Shown here piece by piece: positions 8,937 to 17,546 of a stretch of 64,000 nt of DNA. Below the pieces are notes generated by a model. The model was not told the DNA's origin. It ran no database searches and was given only the letters and a program-made list of their open reading frames with translations. Each line of letters opens with the position of its first letter. Positions within the stretch are counted from its first letter, which is position 1. The stretch covers positions 1 through 64,000 of the forward strand of contig JAQXKO010000019.1 in the NCBI GenBank assembly GCA_029010495.1, in the 5' to 3' direction. Both the position numbers and the translations under genes were made by a program. The stretch comes from Clostridiales bacterium. GTDB lineage: Bacteria; Bacillota; Clostridia; Lachnospirales; Lachnospiraceae.

Positions 8937-10643
8937 TTATTCTAAATCATACTGTTTATTGTAACGACCCAGCTTGAGTCTTTCCGTGACAATTTCTTTT
9001 GTCAGAGGCTTGTCAAAGAAGTATCCCTGTACATTCCTGCATCCTACCTCGAGAAGGAATTTAATCTGTCCATTTGTCTCGACGCCCTCTGTAATGACCT
9101 CCATATTATAGGCCTTTGCAAGATTTACGATGCTTCGTACAAGAAGCTCATCTGTTTCGGAAAATGACGGAAGATTGATAAAACTCCTGTCAATCTTAAG
9201 CACATCCGCATCAAGGCTTCTGAGAAGATTAAGTGATGAGTAGCCTGTACCGAAATCATCAATCGATACTTTAATGCCGCGCTGTTTCATTTTTTTGATA
9301 AAGTCAGCGAGATTTTTAAATTCATCGTTATCTACCGTTTCGGTAACCTCTATCTCAACATACTTGTAATCGACATGGTATTCATCCAGAATAGCCGCAA
9401 TTTCATCAACAATATTCTCATTTTGAAGATTTCTTCTTGAAAGGTTAACGGAAATACGCGGTATTTTTATACCCATGCTCTCCCAACGTTTGATATCACG
9501 GCATACCTGCTTGAGCATATACATGTCAAGTTCCATAATTGACCTTGAATTTTCAAGGATGCCTACGAACTGGCCCGGATTCAATATTGCTCCGTCCTTC
9601 TCCCAGCGTACCAGAGCCTCCATACCGATTATTTCCTGCGTGATAAGGTTTACCTTTGGCTGATAATACGCAATAAACTCATGGTTCTCAATACCCTTCT
9701 GGAAGCCTGCTCTTACCCTGTTTGCATGATGCTGCTTTTCACCAATCTCATCGGTATAGAAAACCACAGGTGAATGCGGAGTATTCTTTGCAAGGGTCAT
9801 GGCGCTTGTGGCATTTTCAACCGCCACCTGTATTGACATTCTCGTTTCAACCGTACATACGCCGATATAACAGGTAAGGTCAAAATGAACTCTCATGTTG
9901 CCGTCCTTGATGTCAATCGGAATAGACTTCACATTTTCGAGAAATTCTTCAAGATTTTCCTTTTTTACAACAATATTAAAATTATCACCGCCGGCTCTTG
10001 TGGCAAATTCATCAGCCTTCATAAATGATAAAAGCTTGTGAGCGTATTTTATAAGAACCGATGTACCCACAACAAACGGAACTGTCTGGTTTACGAATTT
10101 AAAATTGCTGATATTAAGTGCAAGGACGCAATAATCTGCAATTGAATAATCTCTGAAAAGCTTTTCCCCATAGTTGTAAAATGCCCTTGTATTAGGCATA
10201 CCGGTAACCATATCCTTGTTGAGTGCATCCTCAAGGTTTGTAGCAATTCTCACGCGGCTGACACTGAGAAAAACAAGCTCACATATACTTTTGCCCTTTA
10301 AAAGCTGCTCTTCCGTAGGTGTACGTGTCAGATAGGAAATTTCAACCTGTACAGACTCGCCGGAAGGAGTCCTGTGGGTTCTGCAGAAATTGTCAAACTC
10401 AGGTCCCTCTGTTTCATAAATCACGAAATGCATATTCATCGGTTGGGCAAGAAATGTCTCCGTGCTGAAATCAATCGTACATTGAATGCTCTTAACATCC
10501 AGAACACGGCAAATATCCTTGAAATTCTCACGCATGGCATCCATAAGTGACTGCATATCATAACATTCCGCAATTGCAAGATGAACCAGGTCAAGCTTTG
10601 ACAATTCGGTAATAATATCTTTATCTATTATATCAACGTCCAT
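8937..10643 (-). CDS. GGDEF-EAL protein, probable c-di-GMP phosphodiesterase
   Basis: A 568-residue cytoplasmic protein: an uncharacterised N-terminal region (1-130), a GGDEF-like domain in which the signature reads GGDNF (about 218-222), and an EAL domain. The EAL motif MEALVRW (about 341) and the metal-binding set NLSRRNL, EVTET, DDFGTGYSS, LKIDRSF and ITEGVET are intact, so phosphodiesterase activity is likely. Loss of the GGDEF acidic residue suggests the first domain is inactive or a GTP sensor. GAGGT lies 6 nt before the ATG. No membrane segment is visible. Confidence 0.9.
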   Translation of the reverse strand: MDVDIIDKDIITELSKLDLVHLAIAECYDMQSLMDAMRENFKDICRVLDVKSIQCTIDFSTETFLAQPMNMHFVIYETEGPEFDNFCRTHRTPSGESVQVEISYLTRTPTEEQLLKGKSICELVFLSVSRVRIATNLEDALNKDMVTGMPNTRAFYNYGEKLFRDYSIADYCVLALNISNFKFVNQTVPFVVGTSVLIKYAHKLLSFMKADEFATRAGGDNFNIVVKKENLEEFLENVKSIPIDIKDGNMRVHFDLTCYIGVCTVETRMSIQVAVENATSAMTLAKNTPHSPVVFYTDEIGEKQHHANRVRAGFQKGIENHEFIAYYQPKVNLITQEIIGMEALVRWEKDGAILNPGQFVGILENSRSIMELDMYMLKQVCRDIKRWESMGIKIPRISVNLSRRNLQNENIVDEIAAILDEYHVDYKYVEIEVTETVDNDEFKNLADFIKKMKQRGIKVSIDDFGTGYSSLNLLRSLDADVLKIDRSFINLPSFSETDELLVRSIVNLAKAYNMEVITEGVETNGQIKFLLEVGCRNVQGYFFDKPLTKEIVTERLKLGRYNKQYDLE

Positions 10644-11084
10644 TTTTAAACCTCTATCAATTCAGAATTCCCTCACATCTAAAATGGATAAAGTAATAGG
10701 ATGCATAGGAAATCATCAAATCATTTTATGTCCCGTTATCACGGTGCGCAGCACCTTAAATAAGGTAATTTAAGTATACCATAAACAACCCAAAAAACAA
10801 GCACTATTAACGAAAACCTCAAAATTTTTTGTTTTTGCAATAATATAATGCTTTTTTCAAAGCCGATATAGAAATTTTCCATAGAGATATTTTTCCTGTC
10901 GTCATGTACGACAATAACAAAAGACATAATATTTCGGCTTATCCCGTTCACAATAATGTCAAAATATGAATATTCATACATTATTTTATAATTTGTCTAT
11001 TGCCATAACCTCTTTTATGTTGTAGAATCTGCTAAGTAGATAATTATGTATTATATTATATATTGATAAGACGGAGGTATCATT
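10644..11084. other. Divergent intergenic region, 441 bp
   Basis: An AT-rich region between the GGDEF-EAL gene and prfC. It contains the prfC promoter at its right side and an inverted repeat GGTGCGCAGCACC at 10743-10755. I see no convincing gene or known RNA. Confidence 0.6.
11000..11028 (+). promoter_or_regulatory. prfC promoter
   Basis: TTGCCA, 17-nt spacer, TAGAAT, a good sigma-70/sigma-A match about 57 nt before the prfC start. Confidence 0.65.
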
Positions 11085-12674
11085 TTGTCAGGCTACGATA
11101 ACGAAATAAAAAAAAGACGAACATTTGCCATAATAAGCCATCCGGATGCAGGTAAAACGACACTTACCGAAAAGCTTCTTCTCTACGGAGGAGCAATTAA
11201 TCTTGCCGGCTCGGTTAAGGGCAGAAAAACAGCCAGACACGCAGTAAGCGACTGGATGGAAATCGAAAAGGAACGTGGTATTTCCGTCACTTCTTCGGTT
11301 ATGCAGTTTAATTATGACGGATACTGTATAAACATTCTTGACACGCCGGGTCACCAGGACTTCTCCGAGGATACATATCGTACACTCATGGCTGCCGATT
11401 CGGCAGTAATGGTTATTGATGCCGGCAAGGGTGTTGAGAAGCAGACAATTAAGCTATTTAAGGTATGTGTGATGCGTCATATACCAATCTTTACTTTCAT
11501 AAATAAAATGGACCGCGAAGCAAACGATCCGTTCGACCTTTTATCAGATATTGAAAACGTGCTCGGAATCCAGACCTGTCCCATCAACTGGCCTATCGGC
11601 TCCGGCAAGGAATTTGCAGGAACATACGACAGAAACGACAGGGAAGTATCTCTCTTTACGGCTGCCTTTAACGGTCAGAAGGAGGTCGAGACACAGAAGC
11701 TTGCAATTGATGATCCCGGCGTCAAAAGCAAAATCGGTCAGCATGCCTACGAAAAACTTTTGGAGGATATTGAGCTGCTTGACGGCGCAAGTGCCGAATT
11801 TGATATTGACGAGGTAACAAACGGAAATCTTTCACCGGTATTTTTCGGCTCTGCCCTTACAAACTTCGGTGTAAAAACATTTCTTGAACACTTTCTTGAT
11901 ATGACATGTCCGCCACTTCCGCGTATGTCGGATAAGGGAGCCATCAATCCGTTCTCTGAGGATTTTTCAGCCTTTGTATTTAAAATCCAGGCAAATATGA
12001 ACAAGGCTCACCGCGACAGAATAGCATTTATGCGTATCTGCTCAGGCAAATTTGAAGCAGGCATGGAGGTCTTCCATATGCAGGGAGGCAGGAAGGTTAA
12101 GCTTTCACAGCCTCAGCAGATGATGGCCAGTGAACGCCACATCATTGAAGAAGCCTATGCCGGCGATATTATCGGTGTATTTGATCCGGGCATTTTCTCA
12201 ATCGGCGACACACTGACATGTTCCGCCGAAAAATATTCATACGAGGGTATCCCTACCTTTGCTCCCGAGCACTTTGCAAGATGCCGCCAGCTTGATACCA
12301 TGAAGCGTAAACAGTTTATGAAAGGTGTAACACAGATTGCGCAGGAGGGTGCGATTCAGATTTTTACGGACACCAATACCGGTATGGAGGAAATAATCGT
12401 AGGTGTAGTCGGCGTGCTCCAATTTGACGTATTAAAATTCAGACTTCAGAATGAATACAATGTAGAAATAGGACTTGAACCTCTTCCTTATGAGCACATA
12501 AGATGGGTTGCCAATCCGACGGAATTTCCTCTTGATAAGATAAACGGGCCATCCGACATGAGAAGAATAAACGACTTAAAGGGTAATCCTCTTCTCCTCT
12601 TTATAAATCCGTGGTCAGTCGGCATGTGTCTTGACAGAAATAAAGGTCTTTTGCTTACGGAATTCAGCAAGTAA
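11085..12674 (+). CDS. prfC: Peptide chain release factor 3
   Basis: A 529-residue translational GTPase that recycles RF1/RF2 from the ribosome after peptide release. G-domain motifs are HPDAGKTTLTEKLL (P-loop), RGISVTSSVMQF (switch I), DTPGHQDFSEDT (G3) and NKMD (G4), followed by beta-barrel and C-terminal RF3 domains. The length is typical. It starts at TTG with GGAGGT 6 nt upstream. It is one of the few plus-strand genes and is monocistronic, with a promoter and a downstream terminator. Confidence 0.97.
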   Translation: MSGYDNEIKKRRTFAIISHPDAGKTTLTEKLLLYGGAINLAGSVKGRKTARHAVSDWMEIEKERGISVTSSVMQFNYDGYCINILDTPGHQDFSEDTYRTLMAADSAVMVIDAGKGVEKQTIKLFKVCVMRHIPIFTFINKMDREANDPFDLLSDIENVLGIQTCPINWPIGSGKEFAGTYDRNDREVSLFTAAFNGQKEVETQKLAIDDPGVKSKIGQHAYEKLLEDIELLDGASAEFDIDEVTNGNLSPVFFGSALTNFGVKTFLEHFLDMTCPPLPRMSDKGAINPFSEDFSAFVFKIQANMNKAHRDRIAFMRICSGKFEAGMEVFHMQGGRKVKLSQPQQMMASERHIIEEAYAGDIIGVFDPGIFSIGDTLTCSAEKYSYEGIPTFAPEHFARCRQLDTMKRKQFMKGVTQIAQEGAIQIFTDTNTGMEEIIVGVVGVLQFDVLKFRLQNEYNVEIGLEPLPYEHIRWVANPTEFPLDKINGPSDMRRINDLKGNPLLLFINPWSVGMCLDRNKGLLLTEFSK

Positions 12675-12742
12675 GACCTCAGACTGTAAGGTTTATCTCC
12701 GTCATCATCATATCTGTCATATGAAATTATTTTAACATTCAA

Positions 12743-12790
12743 AAAGCTCCTTTGTTTATGCGCCGTAAAAGGCAATTTCAAAGGAGCTTT
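12743..12790. terminator. Bidirectional terminator between prfC and the DegV gene
   Basis: A 12-bp stem AAAGCTCCTTTG/CAAAGGAGCTTT with a 24-nt loop has T-rich flanks on both strands and lies between converging genes. Confidence 0.75.
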
Positions 12791-12887
12791 CATTTTTCAA
12801 TTATTAATTCAGAAACAGATGTTTCTTCTGCCTCAGCTTTCCTGCAGTATATTCAGGAAATAACCGATACACCCTGAGTGCACAGTC

Positions 12888-13796
12888 CTATGCTTCAGCG
12901 TCACCTCCGAGTTCCCTGTCCTTTGCCATGAAAAATAAAGCAATAGTATCGGGACCCACATGACTTCCCGTACAATAATCATATGTGGTAATCATAATTT
13001 CCTTTGGGTGAACTGCATTCTTTATCTTATCCGCAACAGCAAGAGCCTCCTCATAGGCATCCGCATGTGCGATACCGATTATCTGTTCTTCAGGATTTTC
13101 AATATTATCAATCAGGAGCTTTGCCAGTTCATCCAGAGATTTTCTGCGTCCGCGTGTCTTTTTAAATTCAACTATATAACCGTTGGCATTACCGCGAAGA
13201 ATAGGCTTGATGCTTAACATATTGCCCATAAGTGCCTTTGCTCCGGTAATACGTCCTGTTTTAGCAAGATACTTAAGATCTGCAACGGTAAATACTCCGT
13301 TCATCTTTTTAACATTATTTCTTAAGATTCCGGCAACTGTATCAATATCCTGTCCCTTATCTCTTAATATGGAGGCATAAATACAGTGAAGTCCCTGACC
13401 AAGTGATGCATTAAGGGAATCAATTATCTCAATTTTTGCTTTTGGATAATCCTCAAGAATCATCTCCTTTGCAATCGTTGCTGCCTGGAATGTTCCGCTT
13501 ATATTTTTACTGAGGCTCACATAAAGGATATCCTCTCCGTTTTTCACGGCTTCCTCAAATACTTTTGCAAAATGCGCTGAATTAATGAGTGAAGTTTTAA
13601 CCTCCGCACCATTTCTGACTGCATCATAATATTCTTTGCCCTTGATTCTCTCCTCTTCATAAGAAAGCGATTCATCATAGCATGTAATTTCCCTGCCGTT
13701 TACTATATTTATAAACGATATAATATCTATTTTATATTTTTTTGCCTCTGTTGCGGGTATGTTTGCAGCCGAGTCAGCAATAATTTTGAAGCTCAT
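12888..13796 (-). CDS. DegV family fatty-acid-binding protein
   Basis: A 302-residue DegV/EDD-fold protein. Such proteins (FakB) bind a fatty acid and present it to the kinase FakA for phosphorylation and phospholipid synthesis. Evidence is IIADSAANIP at the start, TSLINSAHF and the ligand-loop segment VSLSKNISGTFQAA, plus a C-terminal TTYDYCTGSHVGPDTIALFF. AGGAGG lies 5 nt before the ATG. It appears monocistronic; no fakA is in the window, so the cognate kinase is not identified. Confidence 0.9.
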   Translation of the reverse strand: MSFKIIADSAANIPATEAKKYKIDIISFINIVNGREITCYDESLSYEEERIKGKEYYDAVRNGAEVKTSLINSAHFAKVFEEAVKNGEDILYVSLSKNISGTFQAATIAKEMILEDYPKAKIEIIDSLNASLGQGLHCIYASILRDKGQDIDTVAGILRNNVKKMNGVFTVADLKYLAKTGRITGAKALMGNMLSIKPILRGNANGYIVEFKKTRGRRKSLDELAKLLIDNIENPEEQIIGIAHADAYEEALAVADKIKNAVHPKEIMITTYDYCTGSHVGPDTIALFFMAKDRELGGDAEA

Positions 13797-13964
13797 ATTT
13801 TCCTCCTTAAGGTTTATGACTGTATTATATGTGGTTTTGAAAACTATGTCAAGTGTTTTTGAAAGCGTTTTTAATATATTTTAAAAATCTATGTCATAAA
13901 ACCAAACAGGTATTTTTATCTTTTGTATATTATTGCCATAAATTAATTAATGTATAAATAGCAA

Positions 13965-13999
13965 AAAAGGTTTCTGTGGATAATCCACGGAAACCTTTT
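13965..13999 (-). terminator. Terminator after the 99-residue protein gene
   Basis: A 16-bp stem with one G-U pair and a 3-nt loop; on the minus strand a T run follows. It lies 31 nt after the stop at 14031. Confidence 0.9.
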
Positions 14000-14030
14000 C
14001 CTTATCTCATGTCTGTCTTCAGAGCGTCTG

Positions 14031-14330
14031 TCACTTTACCCTTACGCTTTTCCAGAGCTCTATCTGTTTTTCGTATTGATCATTCAAAAAAGCTGCCACC
14101 GCACATAAGCCCTCCTCCGTATAAGGAAATACTGCAGTCTGTTTCAGCTCATCAGATGTTGAAATATAATTAAGCGGTCCCGGCCAATAGGTGACTTCAA
14201 ACTTTTCCTCTTTTTTTTCTTCACTTTCTTCGGTTATTTTCCTGATTCGGTAATTCATGTTATTATAGCTTCCGAAGAAATCTGCTTTTTTATAGAAATT
14301 AAGTGCAAGAAAATCCTTACGGTCAATCAT
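14031..14330 (-). CDS. Conserved small protein of unknown function, 99 aa
   Basis: I do not recognise a family. It is 99 residues, soluble, with a charged Glu/Lys-rich stretch at about 34-43 and a WPGPLNYISTSDE segment after it, ending in a helical Lys-rich tail. GAGGT precedes the ATG by 7 nt and a strong terminator follows, so it is a real gene. It lies 71 nt after a GNAT gene on the same strand and probably shares the nadE-GNAT transcript. Confidence 0.75.
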   Translation of the reverse strand: MIDRKDFLALNFYKKADFFGSYNNMNYRIRKITEESEEKKEEKFEVTYWPGPLNYISTSDELKQTAVFPYTEEGLCAVAAFLNDQYEKQIELWKSVRVK

Positions 14331-14401
14331 ATCAGATACCTCTATTATTATTTATCGCAGTGACAGATACATACTCTTAATATAAAATACAAATTGCATG
14401 C

Positions 14402-14932
14402 TTATACCGTATTGTTATCTGACCGGTATATATAACGAACTCTGTCTGCTTTGTTTTGTATATTGTCTGCCGGCTTAAAATCATTTGCCAGCAAAGCTCT
14501 CCGGCTGGCTTCATTATCACTTTGGACAACAGCGCAAATCGTATCCAGTCCCATCATGGTAAGAAGCGAAATCAAAAGTGAGACAAGTGTTTTGCCAATC
14601 CCTCTCCCTCTTAAATCAGGTCTTACCATATAGCCTATATTACCATATTCCTCCGCCTGCTTTCCTGACAGTCTTACATTGACATTGCCAACCATTTCCC
14701 CGGAAATATTGTCTATGGCAAAAAATGTCACTGACTCCTCTCCGCTTTTCAACGTGTTTTGAACAAGCCATTCACCATACAAATCATAATCCGAATCAAG
14801 ATACAACAGGCTTTCTTCATCGCTCAGGCTTGTGCCGGAAATCTTATTATAATGACTTATGTATTCCATAAGCACCTTCCTGTGCGTCGTCATGGGACTT
14901 ACAAGGGTTATATTATAGTGATTATCATTCAA
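14402..14932 (-). CDS. GNAT family N-acetyltransferase
   Basis: A 176-residue GCN5-related acetyltransferase. The acetyl-CoA loop is VRPDLRGRGIGKTLV, preceded by the beta4 strand NIGYMV and followed by AVVQSDNEASRRALLANDF, the usual small-molecule or protein N-acetyltransferase layout. It starts at a TTG that overlaps the nadE stop, with GAGGAAG about 9 nt upstream inside nadE, implying coupled translation. The substrate is unknown. Confidence 0.88.
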   Translation of the reverse strand: MNDNHYNITLVSPMTTHRKVLMEYISHYNKISGTSLSDEESLLYLDSDYDLYGEWLVQNTLKSGEESVTFFAIDNISGEMVGNVNVRLSGKQAEEYGNIGYMVRPDLRGRGIGKTLVSLLISLLTMMGLDTICAVVQSDNEASRRALLANDFKPADNIQNKADRVRYIYRSDNNTV

Positions 14933-16883
14933 GGTTTTCTACTTCCTCAAGCCATATTGCAGAAGCGGCATCGCTCGGCATACGCCAGTCGCCTCTTGGC
15001 GAAAGACATATACTACCCACCTTTACGCCGTCAGGAATACAGCTTCTCTTAAACTGCTGCGTAAAAAATCTTCTGTAAAACGTCTTTAACCATTTAAGAA
15101 TTGTCTCAGAATCAAATTCATCTGCAAACGCTTTCTTTGCAAGCGTATATATCTTTTCGGGAGCAAATCCGTATCTGAGCATATAATACAGGAAGAAATC
15201 ATGAAGCGGATAAGGTCCTACCAAATCTTCCGTTTTCTGGGCAATTTTACCCGTCTCGTCAGGCGGCAGAAGCTCAGGACTTATCGGTGTATCAATAATG
15301 TCATTTAATATGTCCGCACAGCCTGTAAACACATCAAACTCACTGATTGACGAAATCATCCAGCGTATTAATGTTTTAGGGATACTTGCATTTACGCCGT
15401 ACATGCTCATGTGGTCGGCATTATATGTGCACCAGCCGAGAGCAAGCTCTGATAAATCTCCTGTTCCGACCACAAGACCGCCCACACGGTTTGCATAATC
15501 CATAAGCACCTGCGTCCTCTCCCTGGCCTGTATATTTTCATAGGTCACGCTTTTTTCTGCAAGATCAAAACCGATATCCGAAGCATGTACCTGACAGGCT
15601 TCCTTAATATTTATCTCCACGGAAGTGATGCCGAGCGCCTCCATAAGCTTAAGCGAATTATTGTATGTCCTGTCTGTGGTGCCGAAGCATGGCATGGTAA
15701 TTCCGATACAGTCAGTAAGCGGCCTGCCAAGCTCCATAACTGCCTTTACGGCAACAAGAAGAGCAAGTGTGGAATCAAGTCCTCCGGAAATACCGATAAC
15801 CGGCTTTGATTTTGTGACCTCCAGGCGCTTCTTAAGACCTCCGACCTGCATTTCGAAAATATTAAGACATCTTTTAAGACGATGCTCCATAGAGGCAGGA
15901 ACAAACGGAAGCTTATTAACATATGCCAGCTCACCGTTTCCGCATAAAAGCTCTTCATTCATAATCTTTATGACTCTCACAGGTGCCACGTCACCATACA
16001 TATCCCTGCAGTCCGCAAAGCTTTTATTTTTAATTCTGTCATGGGCTATCTTACCGTAATCCAGGTCAGTCGATAACACATAATCGGAATCTATATTTTT
16101 ACTGTTTTCTTTAATCAGTGTACCATTCTCGGCAATGATTGAATGACCCGAAAAAATAAGGTCCTGGGTTGATTCGTCATCGCCTGCGGAGCAGTATACA
16201 TAACCGCATATATTCCTTGCCGACTGCTGGATTACAAGATTACGCCTGTACTCTCTTTTGGCTATGGTTTCATTGCTTGCAGACAAATTAAAAATAATCT
16301 CTGCACCGTTAATGGCAAGAAATGTACTCGGAGGCAGCGGCGTCCACAAATCCTCACATAACTCTATACCGAAGGTCACCTTATTGTTAATCGAAAAGAG
16401 AAGCTCTGAGCCGACAGGGATGTCATAATCCTTTGAGCAGTATAAATCAAGCTCGGAAGCGCTCACGCTGTCAAGTTCAAGCGAGGCTGACGAAGTAAAC
16501 CATCTTTTTTCATAAAATTCATTATAGTTTGGCATAAAAGTCTTTGGCACGATACCTATAAGCCTGCCCCTGTTAATTACACAGGCACAATTATAAAGCT
16601 GTCCCGCAAGCTTTAAGGGTGTACCTACAATAATAATCTGGGAGTATCTGCGGCTTGTCATAATAATTGTAGACAATGCCTGACTCGATTTTGTAAGTAA
16701 TGTACTTTGTAAAAATAAATCACCGCATGTATATCCTGTAATGCAAAGCTCAGGGAAAACAATTACGTCAACACCTTCAGACGATGCCTCCATAATCTTT
16801 GCACAAATCTCCTGCGTATTATAATTTGTATCAGCTACAGATAATTTCGGTACTGCACTTGCCACTCTCAGATAATCTAACAT
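14925..16883 (-). CDS. nadE: Glutamine-dependent NAD+ synthetase
   Basis: A two-domain enzyme of 652 residues: an N-terminal nitrilase-type glutaminase (catalytic Glu in VFPELCITGY, Lys near KTFMPNYNEFYE, Cys in GIELCEDLW) and a C-terminal ATP-pyrophosphatase with SGGLDSTLAL. It converts deamido-NAD to NAD with Gln as ammonia donor. The ATG at 16883 (MLDYLRVAS) fits the family N-terminus; an in-frame start at 16937 adds 18 residues with no SD. The SD GGGGGT is only moderate. Confidence 0.95.
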   Translation of the reverse strand: MLDYLRVASAVPKLSVADTNYNTQEICAKIMEASSEGVDVIVFPELCITGYTCGDLFLQSTLLTKSSQALSTIIMTSRRYSQIIIVGTPLKLAGQLYNCACVINRGRLIGIVPKTFMPNYNEFYEKRWFTSSASLELDSVSASELDLYCSKDYDIPVGSELLFSINNKVTFGIELCEDLWTPLPPSTFLAINGAEIIFNLSASNETIAKREYRRNLVIQQSARNICGYVYCSAGDDESTQDLIFSGHSIIAENGTLIKENSKNIDSDYVLSTDLDYGKIAHDRIKNKSFADCRDMYGDVAPVRVIKIMNEELLCGNGELAYVNKLPFVPASMEHRLKRCLNIFEMQVGGLKKRLEVTKSKPVIGISGGLDSTLALLVAVKAVMELGRPLTDCIGITMPCFGTTDRTYNNSLKLMEALGITSVEINIKEACQVHASDIGFDLAEKSVTYENIQARERTQVLMDYANRVGGLVVGTGDLSELALGWCTYNADHMSMYGVNASIPKTLIRWMISSISEFDVFTGCADILNDIIDTPISPELLPPDETGKIAQKTEDLVGPYPLHDFFLYYMLRYGFAPEKIYTLAKKAFADEFDSETILKWLKTFYRRFFTQQFKRSCIPDGVKVGSICLSPRGDWRMPSDAASAIWLEEVENLE

Positions 16884-17199
16884 AGTATGGACCCCCAGGT
16901 TATAATTTTGATAAAATATTATCATATATGAACTCAAATGTAAAGAAACCGGTGAAACTCATATAAAAATAAATAAAAAAAAATCGCAGGACAACCTGCG
17001 ATTAATTTCGAAAAAAGGAGAATGAATGGAACGATTACGTTTCGTTCCTTAATTGATTATATTTTACAACATAATTATTACCGTTTTATGTACAATCGGT
17101 AACAACTTTTTAAACATTTCGTTCACATTCCGTTCATAATCAACCTATTTTTCACTTTTAGTCTGTTTTTTAATGAATCTTTTTAACAATTGTTAATAA
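16884..17199. other. Intergenic region, 316 bp
   Basis: An AT-rich region between the Cys-cluster gene and nadE. It holds a minus-strand terminator (16982-17003) and a second hairpin GGAACGA/TCGTTCC (17028-17048). That leaves an unusually long 3' leader of about 200 nt after the small gene; no ORF of note is seen. Confidence 0.6.
16982..17003 (-). terminator. Terminator downstream of the Cys-cluster gene
   Basis: A 9-bp stem AATCGCAGG/CCTGCGATT with an ACAA loop, followed on the minus strand by nine T residues. Confidence 0.85.
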
Positions 17200-17418
17200 T
17201 TATTCTTCATCATTTGTTTTATCAAGATCTACAACTGCTTTTTCTACGCATGTTTCTTCAGTTTCTTCTTCATCTGCGCAATTGCAGTCACATTCACAAT
17301 TATCTTCGCATTTGCATGTGCATTCGCATTCAGCCTTCTTTTCCTTAATAAACTTATATGCTGCGATACCTGCTGCCGCGCCGATAACAGCTCCGAAAAA
17401 TCCTGCTTTCTTACCCAT
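17200..17418 (-). CDS. Small membrane-associated protein with Cys/acidic cluster, 72 aa
   Basis: The ATG at 17418 has GGAGGT 7 nt upstream; longer in-frame starts are upstream of this SD. Residues 5-24 form a Gly/Ala-rich hydrophobic stretch (GFFGAVIGAAAGIAAYKF), like the YtxH or glycine-zipper type. Next come a short Lys-rich segment, a run of eight Cys between residues 31 and 47 alternating mainly with acidic residues, and an acidic tail. The Cys array may bind metal, but this is inference. No family is assigned. It follows the coiled-coil membrane protein gene. Confidence 0.8.
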   Translation of the reverse strand: MGKKAGFFGAVIGAAAGIAAYKFIKEKKAECECTCKCEDNCECDCNCADEEETEETCVEKAVVDLDKTNDEE

Positions 17419-17482
17419 GTTCTTTACCTCCATAAAAATACTCTCTTGCTGTGATTCAATCACATATATATGTATTATAAAA

Positions 17483-17527
17483 GCCCGGGCAGCAATTGTC
17501 AATGAAATAACAACCTCAAACCCGGGC
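17483..17527 (-). terminator. Terminator after the coiled-coil protein gene
   Basis: GCCCGGG/CCCGGGC arms separated by 31 nt with a T-rich run beyond the distal arm on the minus strand, 20 nt after the stop at 17547. Confidence 0.7.
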
Positions 17528-17546
17528 CTTAAATTAATATTAATAA

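Noticed and set aside
10739-10981. 80-codon minus-strand frame
   Set aside because: No SD, very AT-rich, no family resemblance; sits in a promoter-bearing intergenic region.
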